From Bacteroidia bacterium (lineage in GTDB: Bacteria > Bacteroidota > Bacteroidia > Bacteroidales > VadinHA17): a DNA stretch of 34,556 nt. Positions 22,493 through 31,561 of this stretch are shown piece by piece; position 1 is the stretch's first letter; every line of letters starts with the position of its first letter. The stretch is from positions 1 through 34,556 of the forward strand of contig JAPLEC010000427.1 of the NCBI GenBank assembly GCA_026391515.1, written 5' to 3'. The notes under the pieces were generated by a model that saw only the letters and a program-made list of their open reading frames with translations, did not search any database and had not been told where the DNA came from. The position numbers and the translations under genes were made by a program.

Positions 22493-25108
22493 ATGAAGAT
22501 TTTTTTCAGAATACTTAAAGTCCTTGCTGTTCTTATCATTACAGTTATTTTGTCTTTATTTACTGCTTCGTTCCTGATGCAGAATAAAGTTGCAGATTAT
22601 ATAATCAAATCCTTAAATAAAAACATTGCGACAAAATTTGAATTTGGTTCAGTCAGATTATCATTTCTGAGAAAATTCCCAGAAGCTTCTCTTGATTTAA
22701 AAAATGTTCTGGTACATTCATCACCCGGTTACGATAAAACCGGTTTTACAACTATTAATACCGACACTCTTCTGGCTGCCAGATCAGTATTAATTGAATT
22801 TGATATAACCGATATTATTAACGGTATATACAATATTGAAAGGATAGGGATTAATGAAGGACGATTAAATCTTTTCACTGATACATCAGGTTTTGTTAAT
22901 TATGAAATTATCGCTGACAGTTCAAAAAATACAAATGTTAATTTCAGGCTCAACCTCGACAGGATCCTGATTTCCGATCTGTATGCGACCTATAATAATC
23001 TGGCAACAAAGCTCATTATCAAAGGCTTTATTGAGAACGGACGGTTAAAGAGTTTAATGTCAGGCGATAATATAGATTTTACTGCTGCAGGGGAAATGCA
23101 GATTGATTTTTTCAAGCTTTATGATTTCATCATTTCGAAAGATATTGCCGCTGATCTTAATATTAATCTTCAGAGGTCAGGCAAAGGGATCCTCTTTAAT
23201 AAGAGCTCAATTGTTCTTAATAATTTTTATTTCGGATTATCTGGCTTTGTATCAGCGGATAATGTGCTCGATCTTTCACTGTCCGGAAAGAATATTGATA
23301 TTGCCGGCATCAAAAATTATTTCCCGGAAAAGCTTCAGGAGAAAATTGCGGAATATAATCCTGCCGGAGTTATGAATATTGACAGTAAAATAAAAGGGCG
23401 GTTATCACGAACAGAAAATCCCAGCCTTGACATAAATTTTAATCTCGATAAAGGCTCTGTATCCTATGGTCATTCGGCACTTAAAATTAATGATCTTTCG
23501 TTCAAAGGATTTTTTACAAACGGTCCCGGTAAGGTGCCAAAAACCAGTTCATTATCAATCAGTGATTTTAACGGAGTTCTCGGATCATCAAAATATAACG
23601 CATCGCTGTTATTGTCTGATTTCGATACACTGAATATGACCCTTCAGTTAAAAGGGAAAGTAATACCTGTCGAGCTTAAAGAGTTTTTCAATCTGAAAAA
23701 TATTTCTTCTGCAAAAGGAGATATTGATCTTGATCTGAAAATGGACGGGATATTCCAGAAAAAAGAAAAATATGTCCTTTGGGATATTTTCAGCCTCAAC
23801 CCGGTTGCAGATCTGACATTTAATTCTTTTGGTTTAGGACTTAAAAATGATAAAACCCTGATAGATAAGGTTAATGGAAGCCTTTTGGTTGGCGATACAG
23901 TTGTCGCTAAGAATTTCCGGTTGACATATAAAGATCAGAATTTCCATTTTAACGGCATCTTTATTAATCTTCCTGAATGGCTGGCCGGTAATTCTGTTTT
24001 TTTGAAAGTTTCTGCTGATGTCACGTGCAATAAGCTTGTTCCGGAATTATTATTTCCGGCCTGGTCAAAGAAAGATTCTTCCATAATTAACAAAACTGCT
24101 TATTCTTTCCCCGGAGATATAATGCTTGATCTCAATTTTAAGATTGATAATCTGGTTTATAAAACTTTTCAGGCTGAGAAAATCAATGGCACTTTAAGCT
24201 ACAAACCAAGGATTCTGAATTTTAAAACACTGAATTTAAATTCATTGGATGGGATAATCTCAGGCAATGGTTTTATAGTACAAAACACCGATAAGTCATT
24301 TATCGGAAGGGGTAGCTTTAATTTTGAAAAGATTAATATAAACAAGGCATTTGTTACATTTCATAATTTCAGCCAGAATTTCATAAAAGCAGAAAATCTT
24401 GCAGGAACCTTGTCCGGTTCATTGTCACTATTGATCCCAATGGATTCTCTGATGAATCCTGAAATAAAATCTATATCGGCCGAAGGAAAATATCTTATTT
24501 CCAACGGCGCTCTTATTAATTTTGAACCGGTTAAAGAACTCTCGTCATTTATTGAAATATCAGAGCTTGAGAACATAAGCTTTGAAAGACTTGAAAATAA
24601 TTTTTTTATAAAAAACAATTTTTTGTACACCCCGCAAATGGACGTCAGATCTTCAGCTGCTGATCTGATTGTCAATGGCAAGCATAGTTTTGATAACAAT
24701 TATGAATATCATGTTAAAATATTGTTGTCCGAAATGCTGAGTAAAAAAATTAAGAAACCAAAGCCAAACACAACTGAATTCGGAGCAGTGCAGGACGATG
24801 GTCTGGGGCGTACATCTCTTCTGCTTAGAATTGAAAATAAAGGAGAAGATATAAAAGTCGGATATGATATAAAAGCTGCCGGGAATCAGATAAAAAATGA
24901 AATTAAATCAGAAAAACAAACTCTGAAAACTATTCTCAAAGAAGAATATGGCTGGTTTAAAAACGACTCAACCGTCAATAAGACCAAGCCAAACAGCTCA
25001 CCCCGGTTCAGGATAACATGGGAGGAAACGGATTCTGTGAAAGTTGAAAATGAGCCTCCTGCAGAGAAAAAAGAAAGTGCAATTAAGAATTTGTTTAAGA
25101 AAAAATAA
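22493..25108 (+). CDS. AsmA family inner-membrane protein
   Basis: An 871-residue protein with one N-terminal membrane helix (about 5-27) followed by the AsmA N-terminal pattern: FEFGSVRLSFLRKFPEASLD, then LKNVLVHSSP. A very long periplasmic region of alternating beta strands follows, as in bridge-like AsmA/TamB-type lipid carriers. Around residues 610-730 is the AsmA C-terminal-like block (NLAGTLSGSLSLLIPMDSLM, SFIEISELENISFERLENNF). The last 70 residues are charged and probably disordered. AsmA proteins are implicated in phospholipid transport to the outer membrane. It precedes a histidine kinase by 25 bases, probably in one transcript. Confidence 0.85.
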   Translation: MKIFFRILKVLAVLIITVILSLFTASFLMQNKVADYIIKSLNKNIATKFEFGSVRLSFLRKFPEASLDLKNVLVHSSPGYDKTGFTTINTDTLLAARSVLIEFDITDIINGIYNIERIGINEGRLNLFTDTSGFVNYEIIADSSKNTNVNFRLNLDRILISDLYATYNNLATKLIIKGFIENGRLKSLMSGDNIDFTAAGEMQIDFFKLYDFIISKDIAADLNINLQRSGKGILFNKSSIVLNNFYFGLSGFVSADNVLDLSLSGKNIDIAGIKNYFPEKLQEKIAEYNPAGVMNIDSKIKGRLSRTENPSLDINFNLDKGSVSYGHSALKINDLSFKGFFTNGPGKVPKTSSLSISDFNGVLGSSKYNASLLLSDFDTLNMTLQLKGKVIPVELKEFFNLKNISSAKGDIDLDLKMDGIFQKKEKYVLWDIFSLNPVADLTFNSFGLGLKNDKTLIDKVNGSLLVGDTVVAKNFRLTYKDQNFHFNGIFINLPEWLAGNSVFLKVSADVTCNKLVPELLFPAWSKKDSSIINKTAYSFPGDIMLDLNFKIDNLVYKTFQAEKINGTLSYKPRILNFKTLNLNSLDGIISGNGFIVQNTDKSFIGRGSFNFEKININKAFVTFHNFSQNFIKAENLAGTLSGSLSLLIPMDSLMNPEIKSISAEGKYLISNGALINFEPVKELSSFIEISELENISFERLENNFFIKNNFLYTPQMDVRSSAADLIVNGKHSFDNNYEYHVKILLSEMLSKKIKKPKPNTTEFGAVQDDGLGRTSLLLRIENKGEDIKVGYDIKAAGNQIKNEIKSEKQTLKTILKEEYGWFKNDSTVNKTKPNSSPRFRITWEETDSVKVENEPPAEKKESAIKNLFKKK

Positions 25109-25133
25109 TTAATTTAAAGGCCTAAAAACCAGT

Positions 25134-26288
25134 ATGTTGAATAATTACCTGAATAAGACACCCTGGATGCTGTTTCTCTTCCTGTTCGCAATCCTGATTG
25201 GGCTTGGATCTCTTATTTATACCCGTTATCTTGTCGGTATTCTTAAAATTGAAGAGAGGAAAAAAGTTGAACTCTGGGCGGAAGCTGAATTACTTGTTGT
25301 ATCAGCAGATTCAAGTCAGAATATCGGATTCCCTTCATCAATTATTGAAAACAACAGTACGGTTCCGGTAATTCTTACTGATGAATCGGACAGAATAATT
25401 GCTGTTAAAAATTTTGATGAATTACGTATCCGCGATTCAGCTTATATTTTATCACAATTCGAAAAGATCAAAAAAAGAACTAATCCTATTGTTATTGACC
25501 TTGGAAATAATCATAAAAACCTTATCTATTATAAAGACAGTACTATACTTACTCAGCTGATCTATTACCCTTATGTTCAGCTTGGGATAATTATGCTTTT
25601 TATTCTTGTGGCATACCTGGCATTCAGCTCTTCGAAAAAAGCGGAAGATAATCAGGTGTGGGTCAGCATGTCGAAAGAAACTGCTCATCAGCTTGGGACA
25701 CCAACCTCTTCGCTTGGTGGGTGGGTAGAAATATTAAACCACAAGTACCCGGAGGTGAAAATTACAAGGGAGATTGCTCTTGATGTCGAACGGCTTGAAA
25801 AAATAACGGAAAGGTTTTCAAAGATTGGTGCAAAACTCACTTTAAATAGTGAAAATATTATAGCAATCATTTCCCGAACAATTGATTATTTAAAAACCAG
25901 GACATCCTCTAAAATCAGGTTCAGCTATGATTTTAATGAATCCCGGACAGTTATGGTTCCGGTTAGTGCCGCTCTTTTTGAATGGGTTATTGAGAATATC
26001 TCAAAGAATGCTATCGACGCAATGGAGGGAAACGGTGAAATTAATTTCCGGATTTCAGAGACGGAAAAGAACTTTATAATTGATATTTCAGATACCGGCA
26101 AAGGCATCCCTAAACGTGCTTTTAAGAAAATATTTAATCCCGGATATACCACAAAGCAGCAAGGATGGGGATTAGGACTTTCTCTCGCAAAAAGAATCAT
26201 CGAAGAGTATCATAATGGACATATTTATGTAAGAAATTCTGAAATCGGGAAAGGATCGTGCATCAGAATAGTCATGAATAAGGATTAA
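25134..26288 (+). CDS. membrane sensor histidine kinase
   Basis: A 384-residue kinase: membrane helices at about 11-30 and 148-165 flank a periplasmic sensor of about 115 residues. The acceptor His185 is in SKETAHQLGTPTSSLGGWVE, an H box of the AHQLGTP type common in Bacteroidota. ATP-binding boxes are intact: NISKNAIDAMEG, DISDTGKGIP and QGWGLGLSLAKRI. No HAMP domain is obvious and no response regulator is adjacent, so it is an orphan kinase. It lies 25 bases after the AsmA-like gene, suggesting an envelope-related signal. Confidence 0.92.
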   Translation: MLNNYLNKTPWMLFLFLFAILIGLGSLIYTRYLVGILKIEERKKVELWAEAELLVVSADSSQNIGFPSSIIENNSTVPVILTDESDRIIAVKNFDELRIRDSAYILSQFEKIKKRTNPIVIDLGNNHKNLIYYKDSTILTQLIYYPYVQLGIIMLFILVAYLAFSSSKKAEDNQVWVSMSKETAHQLGTPTSSLGGWVEILNHKYPEVKITREIALDVERLEKITERFSKIGAKLTLNSENIIAIISRTIDYLKTRTSSKIRFSYDFNESRTVMVPVSAALFEWVIENISKNAIDAMEGNGEINFRISETEKNFIIDISDTGKGIPKRAFKKIFNPGYTTKQQGWGLGLSLAKRIIEEYHNGHIYVRNSEIGKGSCIRIVMNKD

Positions 26289-26298
26289 CACTAATCTT

Positions 26299-26306
26299 TA
26301 TATTTG
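26299..26306 (+). promoter_or_regulatory. promoter -7 element for the U32-family gene
   Basis: TATATTTG, an exact TAnnTTTG match, 19-26 bases before the ATG at 26326, predicting a leader of about 13 bases. It suggests that the U32 gene can be transcribed separately from the kinase whose stop is at 26288. Confidence 0.55.
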
Positions 26307-26325
26307 CAGCCTGTAAGTTTTTGCA

Positions 26326-27582
26326 ATGAACAGAAAAGACATAGAAATAATGGCTCCTGCCGGATCGTATGAATCTCTTATGGCCGCAATCCAGGGTGGT
26401 GCTGATTCTGTTTATTTCGGTGCTGAACAATTCAATATGAGAGCCGGATCTTCAAATAATTTTACTCTCGATGACCTTAAAAATATTACTGCAACATGTA
26501 AGAAAAACGGACTGAAAAGCTATCTCACGGTTAATGTCGTGGTTTATGATAATGAGATTGAACAGATGCAAAAGATCATTGATGCCTCTGCAGAAAGCGG
26601 GATTACAGCAATTATTGCTTCAGATCTTTCAGCAATAAAATATGCTTTTGATAAAGGAATTGAGGTTCACCTTTCAACCCAGCTTAATATTTCAAATTTC
26701 GAAGCGTTAAAGTTTTTTTCACAATGGGCTGATGTCGTCGTACTTGCAAGGGAATTGAATCTCGACCAGGTTAAGCATATTTTTGATAAGATCAGAGAAC
26801 ATGATATCAGGGGTCCGAAAGGAGATCTTGTGAAGATTGAAATATTTGTGCATGGAGCTCTGTGCATGGCCATATCAGGCAAATGTTATCTAAGCCTTCA
26901 TGAAAATAATACATCGGCCAATCGTGGTAATTGTTATCAGACCTGCCGTAAATCTTATATCGTTACAGAAAAAGAATCGGGCTTTGAGCTCGAGCTGGAT
27001 AATGAATATATAATGTCGCCCAAGGATTTGTGCACTATAGGATTCATTGACAAACTGATTAATGCCGGAGTAAGAGTTTTTAAAATTGAAGGCCGGGCCC
27101 GGTCAGCAGAATATGTAAAGGTGGTTTCATCATGTTACAATGAAGCAGTGCAAGCTGTAGTTGATGGAACATATAACGAGCAACAGATTGATGACTGGAA
27201 AATAAGATTATCATCTGTATTTAACAGGGGTTTCTGGGATGGATATTATCTCGGTCAGAAGCTTGGAGAATGGAATACAAAATACGGATCAAGCGCTACA
27301 AAAAGAAAGCTCTATCTCGGGAAAATAACCAATTATTTCACCAAACTGAATGTTGCTGAAATTAAGCTTGAAAACGGTGATTTGAACAAAGGTGATACAA
27401 TACTTATAACCGGCCCCTCAACAGGAGTTATTGAATATGCTGTGAGCGAGATCAGGGTTGATTTGAAGGAGACTGAAAAAGCGTTTAAAGGTGAATTCTG
27501 CTCAATTAAAATCCAGGATTATTTAAGGCGTTCTGATAAGGTTTATAAATGGGTTTCATCTGATGAATGTAATGACCTTTAA
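26326..27582 (+). CDS. trhP: peptidase U32-family tRNA hydroxylation protein (TrhP-like)
   Basis: A 418-residue U32 protein of the TrhP/YegQ kind, which in Escherichia coli and Bacillus takes part in prephenate-dependent 5-hydroxylation of uridine 34 in tRNA rather than proteolysis. Visible features: N-terminal IEIMAPAGSYESLMAAIQGG, then ADSVYFGAEQFNMRA; the U32 signature EIFVHGALCMAISGKCYLS; and NRGNCYQTCRK. Cysteines 180, 187, 203 and 236 have the spacing of the iron-sulfur ligands described for the UbiU/UbiV relatives. FKIEGRARSAEYV and a C-terminal beta-barrel (about 325-405) complete it. The mnmH gene converges on it with one base between stops. Confidence 0.88.
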   Translation: MNRKDIEIMAPAGSYESLMAAIQGGADSVYFGAEQFNMRAGSSNNFTLDDLKNITATCKKNGLKSYLTVNVVVYDNEIEQMQKIIDASAESGITAIIASDLSAIKYAFDKGIEVHLSTQLNISNFEALKFFSQWADVVVLARELNLDQVKHIFDKIREHDIRGPKGDLVKIEIFVHGALCMAISGKCYLSLHENNTSANRGNCYQTCRKSYIVTEKESGFELELDNEYIMSPKDLCTIGFIDKLINAGVRVFKIEGRARSAEYVKVVSSCYNEAVQAVVDGTYNEQQIDDWKIRLSSVFNRGFWDGYYLGQKLGEWNTKYGSSATKRKLYLGKITNYFTKLNVAEIKLENGDLNKGDTILITGPSTGVIEYAVSEIRVDLKETEKAFKGEFCSIKIQDYLRRSDKVYKWVSSDECNDL

Positions 27583-27583
27583 T

Positions 27584-28621
27584 TTAATCTGATTCCCAGG
27601 TTATTTGTTTTGAAGCTTCAAGTATTTTATTCGCATTTGCCTCAATATCATCGTTTTCCACTTCAACATAGATTACATTCCCTGAATGTTTTTTTGTAAT
27701 TCCGTATAAATATGCTTTATCGTAATACTTCAGGGTAATTCTGATTGCTCTTTCAAAATCTTTGGTATCAACAGCGTTAATAGCATCTTTTGTATTATCT
27801 CCTCCCATTCGTTTGCTTATTTTTATTATTGAATTCTTAAGCATCTCCGGAGGGTATGCTGAATATTCTTCAATAAGTCTCGGAACTCTTTTATCAACAT
27901 CCATAATCAAAATAATAGCAGGGGCTTTTTGAAGATTATTATAAAAGAAGTCGGGCATAAAAACAGTGCCGATGTTACGGCTTTCATCTTCGATCCATAC
28001 AGGAAGATTATTATTCAGATTTACCCATTCATTATAAAGCAGATTGGCAAAATGTTCGGAAGTGGGTTGTGCAGGCTGGCCCAGGGCTCCGAAAGCTGAT
28101 CCTTTGTGATTTGCAAGGCCTTCAAGATCAATAAACTGATGTTTTAATTTCCGGATATGATGCAGAATATGTGTCTTACTGCTTCCGGTCATTCCGCCCA
28201 GGATAATTACTTTGCGTTTTTCTGCAAGGCGTGAAATAATATGTCGTCTGTAAGTTTTATATCCTCCATCAAGAATTTCAACATTTAAATCACCCAGGGT
28301 AAAGAGCCAGGCCATTGTTTCAGATCTCATTCCTCCACGCCAGCAGTGAACAAGAAGCTTGTTTTCTTTTGCAATCTTAAGTGCTGCCAGAAGCTTTAAA
28401 TGCATTGCAGGACCTGTAAGCTCTATTCCTTTAATAATAGCCTTGTTTCTGCTTTCCTTCTTATATGTAATCCCGACAGCTTCCCGTTCCTGGTCGTCAA
28501 AAAGAGGAATGTTAAAAGCACCGGGGATGTGTCCTGCCTTAAATTCAGACGGAGATCTTACATCAACGACAGGGATACTTTCTGCCAGTTCCAGAAATTT
28601 ATGAATACCTGTTTTCTTCAA
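27584..28621 (-). CDS. mnmH: tRNA 2-selenouridine synthase
   Basis: A 345-residue MnmH/SelU, which converts 2-thiouridine to 2-selenouridine at wobble position 34 through geranylation, using selenophosphate. An N-terminal rhodanese domain has catalytic Cys93 in LLVHCWRGGMRSETMAWLF. A P-loop domain follows, with GGMTGSSKTHIL (142-153); the second Gly of GxTGxGKT is Ser, still a workable loop. FIDLEGLANHKGSAFGALG is the family signature. The start is a TTG at 28619-28621: the frame upstream has no ATG before a stop, and the next internal Met would remove the rhodanese domain. It lies 54 bases downstream of the hybrid kinase and is probably co-transcribed with it. Confidence 0.92.
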   Translation of the reverse strand: MKKTGIHKFLELAESIPVVDVRSPSEFKAGHIPGAFNIPLFDDQEREAVGITYKKESRNKAIIKGIELTGPAMHLKLLAALKIAKENKLLVHCWRGGMRSETMAWLFTLGDLNVEILDGGYKTYRRHIISRLAEKRKVIILGGMTGSSKTHILHHIRKLKHQFIDLEGLANHKGSAFGALGQPAQPTSEHFANLLYNEWVNLNNNLPVWIEDESRNIGTVFMPDFFYNNLQKAPAIILIMDVDKRVPRLIEEYSAYPPEMLKNSIIKISKRMGGDNTKDAINAVDTKDFERAIRITLKYYDKAYLYGITKKHSGNVIYVEVENDDIEANANKILEASKQITWESD

Positions 28622-28675
28622 TAGCTGAAATACAATGAGTTTAAAGGAAATGTCTGCCCGTTCCGGTGTGGCTGG

Positions 28676-31495
28676 TCAGCTTTTCTTAAAATATTTTGTA
28701 AATAGTTTTTTAAGCTCTTCAAGTCTCACTGGCTTAGCGATGAATTCTTTTATACCTGATAATTCTGCTTTCCTTTTGGCATCAGGCATATTATCGGCTG
28801 TAAAAGCGACAATCAGAACTGTTTTGTCAATTGCCAGTATTTTTCTGGCCGAGTCAAATCCGCTCATCTCAGGTAAAATAAGATCCATAAAAATCAGGTC
28901 GTATTTCTTATTTTTTGCGGCAATAAAACCGGCATAACCATCATCAGCAAAATCAAAGGAATATCCCAGTGTTTTTAGCATGGTCCCTATTACTTTTTGA
29001 TTCATTTTATTGTCTTCGACGATCAGGATTTTTATATCACTTTTAATATTACTTATATCAACAGACGAATTGATTGATTCCAGGTAAGGAAAGCTATCGT
29101 GAATTACTTCCATCAGCTCATTGTTGTCATATGGTCTGACAAGGTAATGATCAATTCCCAATGTAATGCATTTCAAATAATTACCCTTCTGATCATTGGA
29201 ACTGAACATAATCAGAACGAGGCTGCTGGAGAGATCATTTTCCCAGATTGATTTTGCAACATCAAATCCATTGAATCCAACATCATCAAGTATTACAATA
29301 AGGTTATATTTGTCGGTAGAGACGTTCAAGTTAGATTTTATTTGATCGACTGTTGATTTCTGATATGATGTAACAGAAACGGTCAGCCCTAATTTGTGAA
29401 GAGAACTCAGGATTTCTTCGTCTCTTGATTGCGGAGCTGTAATAATAAGGGCTTTTATTTTATCGAATGATTTAATTCCTTTCTGATCAATGTTTTTAAT
29501 AATTCTGTCGTTTGAATAAGCTGTGACAGTAAACATTACTTTTGTTCCCTTGTTTCCGGGAAGACCTGAAGGGCTATCGGCAGTAAGTTCTCCGCCCATC
29601 ATTTCCACAAGCTGTTTTGCAAGAATAGTCCCAAATTCTGATTCGTCACTGCTTCTTACTGCTTTTGATTCAATATTTACAAAATCCCCAAATATTTTTT
29701 TCAGATTTGCTTTATCGAAACTTAGTCCGGTGTCAAGTAATTCAAAGCCCAGAGTTATTATTCCGTTTTCGTTGCTTTTCAGCCTGCATTTTAATTGTAT
29801 CGCTCCTTTTTCAGTATTTGAAGCTGAATAATTAATAAGATTGGTTAAAACCTGTCTTAACCTGAAAGGATCAGAAATAATGCTTTCCGGGACATTCTCA
29901 TCGATTGTACAGGAAAAAATAACGTCTTTATCATCTATATAAGTATTTGCAAGATCCGTACAATAACTAATCTCTTCTCTTAGGTTAAACGGGATTTCAT
30001 CAAGGATCATTTTGCCGGTTTCAATTTTAGAAAAGTCAAGGATATCATTGATTATATTCAGCAGAACTTCAGTTGATCTTCGCAAAAGAGTAATTATTTC
30101 CTTGACATCATCCGTGATTGCCTGTTTATTGAGAATGTCTGTCATTCCGATGATTCCGTTTAACGGGGTCCGGATTTCATAGCTCATTCTTGCAAGAAAC
30201 TCAGATTTCGCAATATTGGCTTTTGCTTCCTGTTTTCTAGCTGATTCCAGCATGGTAACATCAATCAGGATCTCCATTGTTGCTTCTTCTCCCATAAAAA
30301 TAACAGGAATGCTGTTTCTGTAGAGTACAATTTCGCCGATTTCTTTCTTAATTATTACAAATTGATCAGGATTAAATGTTCCGCTCAGGTTCTTTGAGAA
30401 GTATTCACTGACCTCGGATACAGATGTCTCGGGGAATATTTTCCCCCGCATTTCAGATTCGCCTGAGTATGAATACTGAGTCGCAGCAACTTTGTTTGCT
30501 TTTATTATTTCACGATTCTTATTATGTATAATTACTCCTACCGGCATTTCTTCAATCAGGGTGAAGAGCATTTTTTCCGATTCACCCAGACGTTTTGTCT
30601 CTGATTTCTGTCTTTTTAGATATCTCCAGAAAATATAAATGATAATCTGAATAAGCAGTAGTGTACCAAAAACAATAAAAAGCGAGTTTCTGATCAGGTA
30701 TTTTTGAAAAAAATCGGTTGGAGCTGAAAAAACAAGACCAATGTTTCTTTGAATAAGTTGAGTTGAATAATATGATGAGATAATTTCTTTTGTTTTCCCG
30801 TCAAATATAGCCTTGTGTATGGTATTTGCTATTGAGCCTGATTCAATAGCAGAGGTGATTTCCCCAATTTCAGAGTAGGTAATTTTGTTGCCGAAATTAT
30901 TATAAACGATTTCTCCTGAATCACTTACAACCCATTGCCATTGATAATCCTTAAGATTAAAAACAGAAAATATTTCATTAAAGTATTTCTGATAATTAAT
31001 AGAAACAACAATGTTTCCGATTGTAATATTGTTCTTTATCAGAGGTAAATAATAATCAAATGTTTTGTTCTCCAGGACTAGTTTTTCCATCTCAAGAATT
31101 TCTCCCTGCACATGAAGGACAAACGTTTGTTCAAGCCAATCTCCCGTATCGTCTTTCTTTAAGGTGTATTCATTCCTTTTATCATCATAAAGTTTCATTC
31201 CGGTAACCAGATCCTGATACTTTGAAAAGAATAATTTCATGTTTTCCTTAGCTCTGTATTGTTTTTCGTTATCAGTGAAAAAAAGAGCCAGATCATCCGA
31301 GAAACTTATCTTATTAAGATCGCTTAAGAAATTATTGTTGGTATTATCCACAGAGAGACCTACTATCTGTACCTGCCGGTCAAGTAATGTCGTAATATAA
31401 TTTATCTGCTTGTTATACAGGTTTCTGTAATAGAAGAAATTAGCCAGCATTATCACAACAAATGCTGAATAGACAAAAATCAATAGCTTTTTCAT
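28676..31495 (-). CDS. hybrid sensor kinase with degenerate histidine-kinase core and intact terminal receiver
   Basis: A 939-residue protein: helix 1 (about 3-23), a large Cache-like periplasmic sensor (about 24-270), helix 2 (271-291), PAS (about 304-417), HisKA (429-494), HATPase (about 540-660), a first receiver (679-800) and a second receiver (820-937). The H box reads ARMSYEIRTPLNGIIGM, with Tyr439 where the phospho-accepting His belongs (codon TAT at 30179-30181). The N box NLINYSASNTEKG lacks the usual metal-binding Asn, and the G2 box is eroded (EFGTILAKQLVEMMGG). Receiver 1 lacks the acidic pair and has Arg for the conserved Lys. Receiver 2 is complete: Glu827/Asp828, Asp871 (FMDLILPEM), Thr899, Lys921. 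The ATG at 31493-31495 is preferred over one 24 bases upstream because it begins the membrane helix. Probably a pseudokinase that signals by binding, or whose receiver is phosphorylated by another kinase. Confidence 0.93.
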   Translation of the reverse strand: MKKLLIFVYSAFVVIMLANFFYYRNLYNKQINYITTLLDRQVQIVGLSVDNTNNNFLSDLNKISFSDDLALFFTDNEKQYRAKENMKLFFSKYQDLVTGMKLYDDKRNEYTLKKDDTGDWLEQTFVLHVQGEILEMEKLVLENKTFDYYLPLIKNNITIGNIVVSINYQKYFNEIFSVFNLKDYQWQWVVSDSGEIVYNNFGNKITYSEIGEITSAIESGSIANTIHKAIFDGKTKEIISSYYSTQLIQRNIGLVFSAPTDFFQKYLIRNSLFIVFGTLLLIQIIIYIFWRYLKRQKSETKRLGESEKMLFTLIEEMPVGVIIHNKNREIIKANKVAATQYSYSGESEMRGKIFPETSVSEVSEYFSKNLSGTFNPDQFVIIKKEIGEIVLYRNSIPVIFMGEEATMEILIDVTMLESARKQEAKANIAKSEFLARMSYEIRTPLNGIIGMTDILNKQAITDDVKEIITLLRRSTEVLLNIINDILDFSKIETGKMILDEIPFNLREEISYCTDLANTYIDDKDVIFSCTIDENVPESIISDPFRLRQVLTNLINYSASNTEKGAIQLKCRLKSNENGIITLGFELLDTGLSFDKANLKKIFGDFVNIESKAVRSSDESEFGTILAKQLVEMMGGELTADSPSGLPGNKGTKVMFTVTAYSNDRIIKNIDQKGIKSFDKIKALIITAPQSRDEEILSSLHKLGLTVSVTSYQKSTVDQIKSNLNVSTDKYNLIVILDDVGFNGFDVAKSIWENDLSSSLVLIMFSSNDQKGNYLKCITLGIDHYLVRPYDNNELMEVIHDSFPYLESINSSVDISNIKSDIKILIVEDNKMNQKVIGTMLKTLGYSFDFADDGYAGFIAAKNKKYDLIFMDLILPEMSGFDSARKILAIDKTVLIVAFTADNMPDAKRKAELSGIKEFIAKPVRLEELKKLFTKYFKKS

Positions 31496-31561
31496 TTGTG
31501 AATAATATACGGCTGTCAAAGTATATAAAGATACGTTTAAATCCTCAATTAAAATATTATC

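Noticed and set aside
31496..31519. Longer start for the hybrid kinase
   Set aside because: The extra 8 residues precede a normal MKK-type membrane-helix start; the shorter ATG at 31495 is more typical.
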